In this document: one piece after another, positions 39,889 to 48,514 of the stretch
How positions within the stretch are numbered: position 1 is the first letter of the stretch
Layout: each line of letters begins with the position of its first letter
DNA from: Methanococcoides methylutens MM1
Lineage (GTDB): Archaea > Halobacteriota > Methanosarcinia > Methanosarcinales > Methanosarcinaceae
Assembly: GCF_000970325.1 (NCBI RefSeq)
Contig: NZ_CP009518.1
Location: 1,116,001-1,180,000 of the forward strand
DNA: 64,000 bases
Direction: 5' to 3'
The notes under the pieces: model-generated
What the model was told of the DNA's origin: nothing
The model's database searches: none
The model's input: only the letters and a program-made list of their open reading frames with translations
Made by a program: the position numbers and the translations under genes

Positions 39889-41808
39889 TTAATCATTCAG
39901 GACCTCACTGATGAACTGGCCCTGGCCCACCAGTTCAATGATGTTACCGAGTCGTTCCTTTCCGGGTTTTGTCCTGTACTTGACAAATGTCTTACCGATC
40001 TTATCGATAAGAGCAGGGATCTCCTCCTTTGTGCAGAACGCCTTAAGAAGAACTCCGTTCGTTGGCCTTCTTGCATCGTTACCGCCGATCCAGACAGAAT
40101 AACCTCTCTCGTCCTCAACAGCCGCTTCATGCGGACATCCCCTGACACACCATCCACAGTTGATGCACAGGTCCCTGTCGATAACAGCCTTTCCTGCAGT
40201 CACAGTGAGAGCGTTCAGCTTACAGAGTTCAGTACACCTTCCGCAGCCAGTACACTTTTCAGTCTCGATCTTAGGACGCAGTTGTCCCACGATACCGATG
40301 TCATTGCTCTCTGCCCTGACACAGCTGTTGGGACATCCGGCCACACCGACCTTCATCTTGTGCGGGGTTAGTTTCTGGGCGAACTGCATGGTGATCTCAT
40401 TTGCAAGGTCCTTGGTGGTGACAAGTCCCTCTGGGCAGTAATCCATTCCCGGACATGCATTGGCATATCCCATTCCGATGGTCTTTAAGCCGCTTCCGTA
40501 GACATCTGCCATCAGGTCATCGACATTTTCGCCTTTGACACCCTGTATCTCAACGCTCTTCCTTGTTGTAAGCTCAAGGCTGCCATCACCGTACTTCTCT
40601 GCGAGTTCCGCGACCCTGGCAATGTAATCATGCTGGACGATACCTGAACTTGTCTTGATCTTAACAAAGTTGGTACCATTCACCTCAGGCCTGACGCCAG
40701 GATAGTCACGTACCCAGTAGAAGTTGACCTTCTTCCCGTCTTCAAGGCGGTTGTCAAGCTCCTTTCTGAACTTTTTCATCTTGATGGCTGCAAAGTCCTC
40801 CAGCATGCTGATATCAACATCATCGATGGTCTCAATGTAACCTGCTTTTTCAGCTGCTTCAAGAAGCTCCAGGCCTTTGGCATTGCGGGCTATCAGGGTT
40901 GTCCATCCGGTGGATGATCCCACATGTCCTGCTGATATGTCTGCCACTTTGGAGACAGCGTCCCTGCATATGCGGCATCCGTCCCAGACGCAGTCCTTGA
41001 TATCCTTTAATGAGATCTCGATCTCACCATCATCAGTGGTGACGATCATTTCATCAAGATGGATGGAATATTTCCTGACCTTGTTAAGGTCAATGCCTAT
41101 GCTTTCCATATAATTGGACAGCTTTTCGTAATTGAAGTTCTCCATGCAGAAAAGACCGATAGTATATGGGATATTTGGAATGTTAGCTTTTTCACCGTCC
41201 ATTCCGACCTCAACCGGATGAACGTTCAGACCTGTAAAGAACTGGGTCCTTCTGGTACCGTAGGTCTGGCAGGGAACCCCTACCATTGCAACATTTTTCA
41301 TTTCAGTATTGTTCTGGCGCAATGCGGCCATTACAGGAACTGCTGAATATTTTGCACCCTGAGTGTCCAGAAGTTCTTCTTTACTTGCAACTATGCAGGA
41401 ATCAGGCTTTGTGAAACCTGCAGTTGTTACAGCTCCATCGATGAGACCATTGTCAAAGCAGTATCCTAACAGAGCGGTCACAGCTCCGCCATCCTGTCCC
41501 TTTCCGGCGATCTCCGCATCAGTGGCCCTGGCAGAGACGATCTTCTGGTACTGTCCCACAGGTGTAGGAGGAAGTGATTTGAAATTGAACACGTTCATGG
41601 ATATGCGAGCTGCATCTGTCATGACACGCTGGCATACATCCTTACAGGCTCCCTGCCCGTTCCTGTAGCACTCATCCTTTAATTTTGGCCCGTTCTCATC
41701 GAATTCGATGATCTCATAGGGGCAAACAGCAGCACAGGCACCGCACATAGTACACATTCCGGTGTCTACGACCGCATCTTTCAAAAACCACTTGTATTCT
41801 TCTGACAT
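39889..41808 (-). CDS. fsr: F420-dependent sulfite reductase (Fsr)
   Basis: 639 residues. N-terminal half: ferredoxin motif C19-C22-C25-C29 then an FrhB/FpoF-type F420H2-oxidising domain (about 40-340, with VPCQTYGTRR and CWDGCRICRD-like cysteines). C-terminal half: a sirohaem sulfite/nitrite reductase domain with ACPGMDYC (C-x5-C) and AGCPNSC (C-x3-C) ligating the sirohaem-[4Fe-4S], and an inserted two-cluster ferredoxin with CTGCGRCTELC and CINCGWCVRGCP. It reduces sulfite to sulfide with F420H2, detoxifying sulfite, an inhibitor of methyl-CoM reductase. I chose ATG 41808 (MSEEYK); an ATG at 41817 is equally in frame. Confidence 0.93.
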   Translation of the reverse strand: MSEEYKWFLKDAVVDTGMCTMCGACAAVCPYEIIEFDENGPKLKDECYRNGQGACKDVCQRVMTDAARISMNVFNFKSLPPTPVGQYQKIVSARATDAEIAGKGQDGGAVTALLGYCFDNGLIDGAVTTAGFTKPDSCIVASKEELLDTQGAKYSAVPVMAALRQNNTEMKNVAMVGVPCQTYGTRRTQFFTGLNVHPVEVGMDGEKANIPNIPYTIGLFCMENFNYEKLSNYMESIGIDLNKVRKYSIHLDEMIVTTDDGEIEISLKDIKDCVWDGCRICRDAVSKVADISAGHVGSSTGWTTLIARNAKGLELLEAAEKAGYIETIDDVDISMLEDFAAIKMKKFRKELDNRLEDGKKVNFYWVRDYPGVRPEVNGTNFVKIKTSSGIVQHDYIARVAELAEKYGDGSLELTTRKSVEIQGVKGENVDDLMADVYGSGLKTIGMGYANACPGMDYCPEGLVTTKDLANEITMQFAQKLTPHKMKVGVAGCPNSCVRAESNDIGIVGQLRPKIETEKCTGCGRCTELCKLNALTVTAGKAVIDRDLCINCGWCVRGCPHEAAVEDERGYSVWIGGNDARRPTNGVLLKAFCTKEEIPALIDKIGKTFVKYRTKPGKERLGNIIELVGQGQFISEVLND

Positions 41809-41959
41809 TGTTCTCATCTCGTATTATTTATTACATTTTAAGGCAAGCATGGTTTAGCTTGGTTGTGGTATAAACGAACAAAATCTATAAATATTTAAGC
41901 TTTTCTATTTTAATTTTCAGAAGAAATAATGGAACTTCCGGATCAATAGTAGCCTTAAT

Positions 41960-42418
41960 TTATTGATTCATTCCTTTGCCTGCTCCGCCACGGCCTCCCA
42001 TACCCCGTCCTGCTCCGGCAGACCTTCTACCTCCGCCCATGCCTCTTCCAGGCGCAGCCATAGAAGCATGTGCCTCTGCTGTTGGAGCAGCGGTTTCCTT
42101 CAACTGGCCTTCCTTATACTGATCAATGGCATCTTTGACTGAACCACTGGCTCCGGTCATTACTTTAATTCCGGCTGCGGAAAGGATCGGGAAGGCGTTG
42201 GGTCCGACGCTACCGGTAAGAAGAACATCGATCCCCTTGTCAGAAATGTTCTGGGCAGCCTGTATACCTGCTCCTCCTGAGGCTGAGGCTGCTTCATTAT
42301 CAACTGCTTTAGATTCCATGGAATCCGGATCCACGAGGACAAAGTAAGGGCATCTTCCAAAACGTGAATCCATTGCTGCATCAATATTTTTATCTGTGGC
42401 TGTTACACATATCTTCAT
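41960..42418 (-). CDS. NifX/NifB-type (dinitrogenase cofactor) domain protein with Gly/Arg-rich tail
   Basis: 152 residues. Residues 1-105 form a dinitrogenase iron-molybdenum cofactor domain: MKICVTATDKNIDAAMDSRF, then GRCPYFVLVD and VDVLLTGSVGPNAF-like strand. The tail from about 118 is Gly/Arg/Met-rich (RGMGGGRRSAGAGRGMGGRG), a low-complexity region common in archaeal members. These proteins carry metal-sulfur cofactors; no nif genes are nearby, so nitrogen fixation is not implied. Located upstream of fsr in the same direction, 151 bases away. Confidence 0.85.
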   Translation of the reverse strand: MKICVTATDKNIDAAMDSRFGRCPYFVLVDPDSMESKAVDNEAASASGGAGIQAAQNISDKGIDVLLTGSVGPNAFPILSAAGIKVMTGASGSVKDAIDQYKEGQLKETAAPTAEAHASMAAPGRGMGGGRRSAGAGRGMGGRGGAGKGMNQ

Positions 42419-42542
42419 TTAATTTCCTCATGTTGATCTATCTTTTTATTGTATAACTCACAGATGAGAGGAAATATATAAAGTTTGCTGAAAAAGGCTA
42501 TATATTTACCCATCTATGAGAGATTATATAGAATAAATTCGT

Positions 42543-42568
42543 TGAAGATAAATGAAATTTTATCTTCA
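42543..42568 (+). promoter_or_regulatory. Inverted repeat in the leader of the first DUF169 gene
   Basis: TGAAGATAAA and TTTATCTTCA form 10-bp arms with a 6-base spacer, 30 bases before the ATG at 42598. It could be an operator or an mRNA hairpin. Confidence 0.5.
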
Positions 42569-42597
42569 GAAAAACTAAAAGTTACGGAGAAATCAAA

Positions 42598-43299
42598 ATG
42601 GATTATGCAAAAATAAGTGAGAAGCTTATTGAGACGCTGGAACTTAATGGAAAACCAGTGGCAATATCATTACTTAAGCGGGAAAAGGACATCCCTGAAG
42701 GTCTCGAAAAGATCGATGCACCAAGAAGATACTGTCAGATGCTTCAGGATGCAAGATTCGATGATAAGGTCACTTATGCTACCATGGATGAGCATGCCTG
42801 TAAGGGAGGAGCTGCAGCAATCGGATTACAGGACTACCCTGACAAGATCAAAAGCGGAGAGCTTTATTTTGATAAGCTTGGAAAAGAGATTTCCCTGAGC
42901 GTTGCCAAGCGTGTTGTTGACAATATGCCAAGACCTGCACCCGGATCCACAGTTGCAACCATCGTTGCTCCACTTGACCAGACACCAGCAAAACCGGATG
43001 TCATTATAGTGATCGGTAACACCCTTGTTGCAAGAAGGATCGCACATTCCGTTATCTACAGGCGCGGAGGCCGTATGAACGCAAACTTTGCGGGTATCCA
43101 GTCCACATGTGCAGATGCTACCGGCTCACCTTACACCACCGGAGAAGTGAACATTTCCATTGGATGTGACGGCGCTGCCAAGAACGCAGGACTCAAGGAC
43201 GACGAAATGGTCGTTGGTATCCCAGAAGAACAGCTTGAGGATATCACCAATATACTTGCTGAAAAAGCAGGCGCATGGAACGACTGGATGAGATCATAA
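42598..43299 (+). CDS. DUF169 family protein (first paralogue)
   Basis: 233 residues of COG2043/DUF169. Opening KPVAISLLKREKDIPEG is typical. Cysteines C46 (RYCQM), C68 (HACKGG), C171 (QSTCAD) and C190 (SIGCDG) are all conserved in the second paralogue 241 bases downstream, so a shared metal, Fe-S or haem-type ligand is likely. No signal peptide. Function of the family is not established. Divergent from the NifX-type protein and close to fsr. Confidence 0.85.
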   Translation: MDYAKISEKLIETLELNGKPVAISLLKREKDIPEGLEKIDAPRRYCQMLQDARFDDKVTYATMDEHACKGGAAAIGLQDYPDKIKSGELYFDKLGKEISLSVAKRVVDNMPRPAPGSTVATIVAPLDQTPAKPDVIIVIGNTLVARRIAHSVIYRRGGRMNANFAGIQSTCADATGSPYTTGEVNISIGCDGAAKNAGLKDDEMVVGIPEEQLEDITNILAEKAGAWNDWMRS

Positions 43300-43540
43300 G
43301 TGGTTTTATCCTCTTTTTCTTTCTTTTCCTTTCTTTCCTTTTTTTTATCAATTTTAATTTTGAGGTCCCTGAAAGCAGCTAAAGCTTTTTTTCTTTATCA
43401 CGAGTGGTAAAACTTATATAAAATCAGTTGTGTACATTTATAACACAACCGAAACAAACCATTATAAGCAGTAGCTACAACACTGTTAACAAATAATTAT
43501 AAATTAACCATTATACCTTACATAACACAGAGTGATCAAT

Positions 43541-44224
43541 ATGGATATCAAAGAAATAAACGAATTTGGAAAACAGCTTACTGAGAAGTTGAACCTTAAA
43601 ACAAAACCTGTTGCAGTCTCACTTATTCCAGAAGGTCATGACATTCCTGAAGGTATTGAAAGGATAGATGAGAACACAAGGCACTGCCAGATGGTCGATA
43701 ATGTCAGAAAGACCGGAAATCAGTTCTACGCCTTAGCAGATGACCAGATGTGCAAGGGCGGATCTTCTGTGATGGGATTACAGGAAATGCCACACAAACT
43801 GGCTACCGGTGACACCTACTACAACCTCAAGCGCTTTAGTACCATCAATGCTGCAAGAAGGACAATGGAAAAGGTCACTAAGGTAGCACCGGGAACTACA
43901 AAAGCTGCCGTTTACGGACCACTCGAAAGTGCAACATTCATCCCTGATGTTGTCGTTATAGTAACTTCACCAAAACAGGTCATGCAGCTTTCCCAGGCAC
44001 TTCTCTACAAATTTGGTGGAAGGGTTGATGCAAGCTTTGCAGGCATTCAGAGTGTCTGTGCCGATGGCGTTGCCCTCCCATACAAGGAAGGCAAGATCAG
44101 CGTAACTGTAGGATGCGGTGGAAGCAGGAAGTTCGCGAACGTTGCTGACGATGAAATGATCCTCGGTATCCCTGTAGAAAGACTCCACGACCTTGTGGAG
44201 GCTGTGAATGAGATGTTCGCCTGA
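43541..44224 (+). CDS. DUF169 family protein (second paralogue)
   Basis: 227 residues from ATG 43541 (MDIKEINEF); GAGTGATC precedes it, and a GTG nine bases earlier is in frame. Same layout as the first copy, with the four cysteines kept (RHCQM, QMCKGG, QSVCAD, TVGCGG). Upstream are two CCATTATA direct repeats (near 43459 and 43507) and a T/C-rich run that may end the preceding transcript. The tandem duplicates have diverged well, implying distinct partners or ligands. Confidence 0.85.
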   Translation: MDIKEINEFGKQLTEKLNLKTKPVAVSLIPEGHDIPEGIERIDENTRHCQMVDNVRKTGNQFYALADDQMCKGGSSVMGLQEMPHKLATGDTYYNLKRFSTINAARRTMEKVTKVAPGTTKAAVYGPLESATFIPDVVVIVTSPKQVMQLSQALLYKFGGRVDASFAGIQSVCADGVALPYKEGKISVTVGCGGSRKFANVADDEMILGIPVERLHDLVEAVNEMFA

Positions 44225-44253
44225 ACATCTTATTCAGTTTTAATTAATCTACA

Positions 44254-44285
44254 ATTCATTCATTCATTCATTCATTCATTCATTC
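44254..44285. repeat. ATTC tetranucleotide microsatellite, eight units
   Basis: Eight uninterrupted ATTC units in the gap between the DUF169 gene and the helicase gene. Outside coding sequence. Confidence 0.9.
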
Positions 44286-44353
44286 ATATATTTAGTATTG
44301 AATTTCTTTTAAAGTACATATTAAACAATCTACATTATAAAATGTATTTATAA

Positions 44354-47185
44354 TTAGAACTCATCACGTCCGTAAAGAGCATTGTCTGCTTCCCTCAATT
44401 TGTCTCTCATCTGCTTCGTCCTGACATCATCCGGTTTTATCCTGAGGGCTTCATTATAGGCCTCAATGGCACCTGCACGGTCCCCTAAAAGCCGTAAAGC
44501 AGTGCCTTTGTTCTTCCAGACCATAGCACTCTTCACATAACCAAGGTCAATGAGCCTGTTAAAGCACTGGAGAGCCTGGGCATGCTTCCCCATCATGATA
44601 TATGTGATACCTTTGTTCGAGAGTGCAACACTGTTGTCAGGCTCCAGTTGCAGGGCCTTATCAAAACAATCGCATGCCTTACTGTGGTCCTTTTCATCCC
44701 TTCCAACAGCGATTCCTCGTTTGATCCATTCATCAGCACCACTGGAACCCTGACGTTTGAGCTTCTTCCTCGCCCTGTTCAATGCTGCGCCTGCATCGTT
44801 ACTGTCCTTCTTATCCTGAGGCCTGCTAATACCGTTAGCTCCGGATCTCTGTTTTGATACCTCGGACAGGTGCCTTGTTTTCGGGATGTACTCTGGCTTG
44901 CCAAGCATCTTCCTGAGGATCATGATCGCTGCATCCTTGTCCAGAGGATTGTTGTTATTTCCACATTTGGGTGACTGGATACAGCTCGGACATCCATCCC
45001 TGCAGGGACAGCTCTCGATAGCCTTCAGCGTGACCTCGAGCATTTCAGCGATCCTGCCATAACCTGCTTCAGCATAACCAACACCACCGGCATGTCCGTC
45101 ATAGACAAAGATCCCGCTCTTTCTCTCCAGGTCAGCATGCTCCGGAGTGGAAACACCACCTACGTCGTTCCTGTCAGCAAGAAGATGGAGCGGATACATG
45201 GAAATAATGGCATGCTCTATGGCATGGATACCGCCGTTGAAATCCCTGCCATGCTGTTCCACAAGCTCGGTGAAATATTCAGGAAGCTCGATCCAGAGGG
45301 CTTCGGTCTCAAGGCTGAACTTTGGCATCGTCAGGGAATGCTGACCAATCTCTTCGTCGGTACGCTGCCTGAAACGCTTGTAGCCGGTAACCTGCTGGGT
45401 GACCTCAACATCACCAAACCCTACAGTGATGCCGTCACAGGTCGGCAGGGATTTTGTGTCAACCACGTCAGTGATGTGGATATCAGAAGCCACCTGTGAT
45501 CTTGTGTAATAGCCATCCCTTGCTTTTTCAACCCGGATGAAGTGTTTCTCATGGTCGATCTGACTAACAGAATACGGAGTTCCCTTGTTTATGTAAACAG
45601 CACCCTTGAAGGCCTCCCTGTATGCTCTCAGTTTTCCAATGTCCTTTTCCAGGGGAGCACGGCTTCCTTTCTCAAAAATAGTATAGCCATCACCTTCAAT
45701 TCCCCTTATGGACACCCGCATGTGGGCCCTGTCATCAGTGCATCGCTTTTCAAGACCACCCTCAAGCAGCCCTTCCTCTTCAAGCACTCCCATTATTTCG
45801 TTAAGGTCATTGCCGAAATATTTCTCGTCCTCCGGACTAAGCGGTAGTTCCCTTGCTGCACAGAGGAGGTGTCCTGCCTGAATGTACCGATTGGATACAT
45901 TGATCACAGCCTCCTCACATTCCTTCCTGAAAAGGTCGGTGGGATTTCTCATGTAATACTGGTCAAGGGCATTGGAATCCGCTACAAGGGCAACAACACT
46001 CTCCTGACTTCCACGCCCTGCACGTCCGGATTGCTGTCTTGCACTCATGATGGTACCCGGGAAACCATCCATAATACATGCATCCAGGCCTCCTATGTCA
46101 ATTCCAAGCTCAAGGGCCGTGGTGGATATAACTCCTGCAATATTTCCTCTTGAGAGTCCCTTTTCTATTGCTTCACGCTCGTTCCCGTGATAGCCTCCTC
46201 TATAAGGACTGATGGTCTTCTGCACACCACGCTGCTCGAGCCTACTCTTAGCCTCCACGTACATCCTTTCGACCTTCTGTCTTGCCCTTGCGAACACAAT
46301 GGTCTGGAGGTCGCTTTGTACAAAGGTCGTGAAGAGGTCGACAGTCTCGCCGAAACTTGCTTTTCGAAGGGTGAAATTGTTAGATCTTGACTTGGTATAA
46401 AGGGGTGGGTTCCAGAAGATGAACTTCTGCATACCACTTCCGGAGCCATCCTTATTGACCAGTGTAACATCCCTGCCAATGAGGGCGGAGGTGTGCTCTG
46501 TGGGATTACCTATGGTAGCTGTACAGCAGATGTACTGTGGACTGGACCCGTAATGGTCACAGATGCGGTTGAGACGCCTGAGAAGGTTTGCCATGTTGCT
46601 TCCCATGACACCGCTATAGGAATGACTTTCATCAAGGACGATGTACTTCAGGTTAGAAAGGAACTTCTTCCACTGATGCTTCCATTGCAGGAAACTCAGG
46701 TGGAGCATTTCCGGGTTGGTGAAAAGAATTCGTGGGTTGCCATACTTTACAGCGGACTTTTCCTCGGAGGACATGGTACCGATGAACCTGTTGATGTTCA
46801 TATCAAGCCCCATGAGGTCACGGAAGTCTTTGAACGTCTCAAGCTGGTCGTTGACCAGAGCGTTCAGTGGCGAGATGTAAAGAGCAGTTGCACTGGGATC
46901 TTCCATCAATGTCTCGAAAATGGGAAGCATGTAGCACATGGATTTGCCGCTTGCCGTACTTGTGGAGAGGGCAAGGTGTTCTCCCCTTCTGACCGTGTTT
47001 ATGGCCTCTGCCTGGTGAGTGTAAAGTTTCTCGATCCCCATTTCACTGAGAGCATATCTTACCAGTGGTTTGAGCTCCATATCCTCAAATTCCGGCTCTT
47101 TTGGAGGAATGGTCTCAACGTGTACGATCTGGCCTTCATATCTGCGTGAGGAACGGATAGTGTTGATCAGCTGAGGAACATCCAT
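44354..47185 (-). CDS. Superfamily 2 helicase (Hrq1/MrfA-like, DUF1998) with C-terminal TPR repeats
   Basis: 943 residues. N-terminal RecA-like domains: Walker A-type STSTASGKSMCY, DEAH-class box DESHSYS, motif VI region QQSGRAGRG. The C-terminal DUF1998 module holds a four-cysteine cluster (CPCRDGCPSCIQSPKCG, about 745-760) typical of Hrq1 and bacterial MrfA. Bacterial MrfA repairs mitomycin crosslinks and yeast Hrq1 acts in crosslink repair. Beyond residue 820 there are about three TPR repeats (SKACDCFDKALQLEPDNSVA; AIEAYNEALRIKPDD), an uncommon fusion. It is followed closely by no partner gene; the zinc-ribbon miniprotein at 47355 is upstream and co-directional. Confidence 0.9.
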   Translation of the reverse strand: MDVPQLINTIRSSRRYEGQIVHVETIPPKEPEFEDMELKPLVRYALSEMGIEKLYTHQAEAINTVRRGEHLALSTSTASGKSMCYMLPIFETLMEDPSATALYISPLNALVNDQLETFKDFRDLMGLDMNINRFIGTMSSEEKSAVKYGNPRILFTNPEMLHLSFLQWKHQWKKFLSNLKYIVLDESHSYSGVMGSNMANLLRRLNRICDHYGSSPQYICCTATIGNPTEHTSALIGRDVTLVNKDGSGSGMQKFIFWNPPLYTKSRSNNFTLRKASFGETVDLFTTFVQSDLQTIVFARARQKVERMYVEAKSRLEQRGVQKTISPYRGGYHGNEREAIEKGLSRGNIAGVISTTALELGIDIGGLDACIMDGFPGTIMSARQQSGRAGRGSQESVVALVADSNALDQYYMRNPTDLFRKECEEAVINVSNRYIQAGHLLCAARELPLSPEDEKYFGNDLNEIMGVLEEEGLLEGGLEKRCTDDRAHMRVSIRGIEGDGYTIFEKGSRAPLEKDIGKLRAYREAFKGAVYINKGTPYSVSQIDHEKHFIRVEKARDGYYTRSQVASDIHITDVVDTKSLPTCDGITVGFGDVEVTQQVTGYKRFRQRTDEEIGQHSLTMPKFSLETEALWIELPEYFTELVEQHGRDFNGGIHAIEHAIISMYPLHLLADRNDVGGVSTPEHADLERKSGIFVYDGHAGGVGYAEAGYGRIAEMLEVTLKAIESCPCRDGCPSCIQSPKCGNNNNPLDKDAAIMILRKMLGKPEYIPKTRHLSEVSKQRSGANGISRPQDKKDSNDAGAALNRARKKLKRQGSSGADEWIKRGIAVGRDEKDHSKACDCFDKALQLEPDNSVALSNKGITYIMMGKHAQALQCFNRLIDLGYVKSAMVWKNKGTALRLLGDRAGAIEAYNEALRIKPDDVRTKQMRDKLREADNALYGRDEF

Positions 47186-47354
47186 TATAGGGCAACTCCG
47201 CTATCCATTACAGAATTGATGATACTTAAAATGGTGTGAAATGGATCTTTAGAAAAAAGAAATACCAAAAAACAGGACGTGTGATCAGGATAGGAAAATC
47301 CTATCTGACCGCACATTTTACTTCTATACTTAGAATGTTGTTATCCAAAACCAG

Positions 47355-47507
47355 TTACTCTTTTTTAGGCTTACGTTTCTGGAAGCAATCCCTGCAGTAT
47401 ACCGGCCTGTCCGGGTCCGGTACGAAAGGCACGCTTGTTTCCTGACCGCAGTCAGTACACTTTGTTCTGTGCAAATCCCTCGGCCCTTTGAAATCTACTT
47501 TCTTCAT
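47355..47507 (-). CDS. Zinc-ribbon miniprotein, 50 residues
   Basis: A short gene from ATG 47507 (MKKVDFKGPRDLHRTKC). Ribosome binding site GGGGG lies about nine bases upstream. Four cysteines form a treble/ribbon: CTDCG near residue 17-21 and CRDC near 39-42, with the typical VPFVPDPDRPVY spacer and a lysine-rich end. Archaeal and CPR genomes carry many small proteins of this CxxC-CxxC type, often annotated as zinc finger proteins; some relate to translation factors. Function unknown. Confidence 0.8.
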   Translation of the reverse strand: MKKVDFKGPRDLHRTKCTDCGQETSVPFVPDPDRPVYCRDCFQKRKPKKE

Positions 47508-47750
47508 TTGATATTTCCCCCTTGCCATATCTGAAATTGTTCATTCTTGCAGGGTGCAATAGGTTTGCCATAGCGCATGAAATACTCACAAGCTTTTGCC
47601 AGATACTATATTTTCTGTATCAGTTATCTACATCAATATTCCAGCATAAAAATATCAATGTTTCAATGATCCAGATGATCTGAAAGACCCCGAATTGCAT
47701 TTCCCCGGTAAAAAATGATACTCAATTTAATATATACCTATTGGAAGTGT

Positions 47751-48128
47751 TCAGGAATCTACGTGCTGGTCAAAAAGAATGGGATTCCCGTCCGGGTCGA
47801 TCACAATCAAACTTGCAGGTCCGGAAGAGTTCTCATCTGCTTCATCCTGTATTTCAACACCCTTAGCTTTAAACTGCTTCTGGAGCTCCCTGATATCTGT
47901 AAATGAATTAAGCTCATTGGCATTTTGATCCCAGCCGGGATTAAAGGTCAGAATATTCTTTTCAAACATTCCCTGAAACAGGCCAAGTACGCAATTGCCA
48001 TTCTTCATGATCAGCCAGTTCTGTGATATGTCCCCCTGAAAAACCATAAAGCCGAGTTTCTCATAGAACGATCTTGAAGCTTCAATATCCTTTACATTAA
48101 GACTTACTGAAAATGCACCTAATTCCAT
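47751..48128 (-). CDS. VOC superfamily protein (glyoxalase/bleomycin-resistance-like)
   Basis: 125 residues with the paired beta-alpha-beta-beta-beta units of VOC proteins: [22 protein letters not shown] and later [15 protein letters not shown]. The glyoxalase I metal-binding residues cannot be confirmed. Ribosome binding site AGGTGGGAAC before the ATG. Substrate unknown; single gene. Confidence 0.85.
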   Translation of the reverse strand: MELGAFSVSLNVKDIEASRSFYEKLGFMVFQGDISQNWLIMKNGNCVLGLFQGMFEKNILTFNPGWDQNANELNSFTDIRELQKQFKAKGVEIQDEADENSSGPASLIVIDPDGNPILFDQHVDS

Positions 48129-48222
48129 GTTCCCACCTGTTGAATTCCCTTAACTTAGAATATCTTGGTTTTTTATATATCCACTTTTTGCACTACATGA
48201 AGCAGAATACCAAACCTAAAAT

Positions 48223-48504
48223 TCACTGTAAACTCCTACCCCACTCTTCCAGCGATTCCATAATTGCATGGAAATACTGCATTTCATGAGTAACAGATAA
48301 CTGATACCATGCTTTAAGGGTCTGAGCCGAAAATACATCCAGGTTCCTGATAACTTCCTTTGCGAATTCAAGAGGGACAATCCCTGAGGCAGTTATAAGG
48401 TTACCATCAGTCACAGCAAGCTCCTGGCGATAAAATGATTCTCCGTCTCCGTCGACATCTTCAACTGCTGCCAAACTATTTGTATTTTCAGAGATAAACT
48501 CTAT
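48223..48504 (-). pseudogene. 3' fragment of a DJ-1/PfpI family gene
   Basis: The C-terminal half only of a YdeA/YoaZ-type DJ-1/PfpI protein: YRQELAVTDGNLITASG, PLEFAKEVIRNLDVFSAQTLKAWYQL and EMQYFHAIMES. Family members are about 190-200 residues, but the homology stops near 48504, where an APC permease gene begins on the opposite strand at 48515. The catalytic Cys half is missing, so the gene is a remnant. The frame remains open further right but reads as permease shadow. Confidence 0.75.
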
Positions 48505-48514
48505 TTGGGATTTA

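Noticed and set aside
41960-42418. Evidence for nitrogen fixation
   Set aside because: The NifX/NifB-type domain is widespread outside nif clusters, and no nifHDK is in the window.
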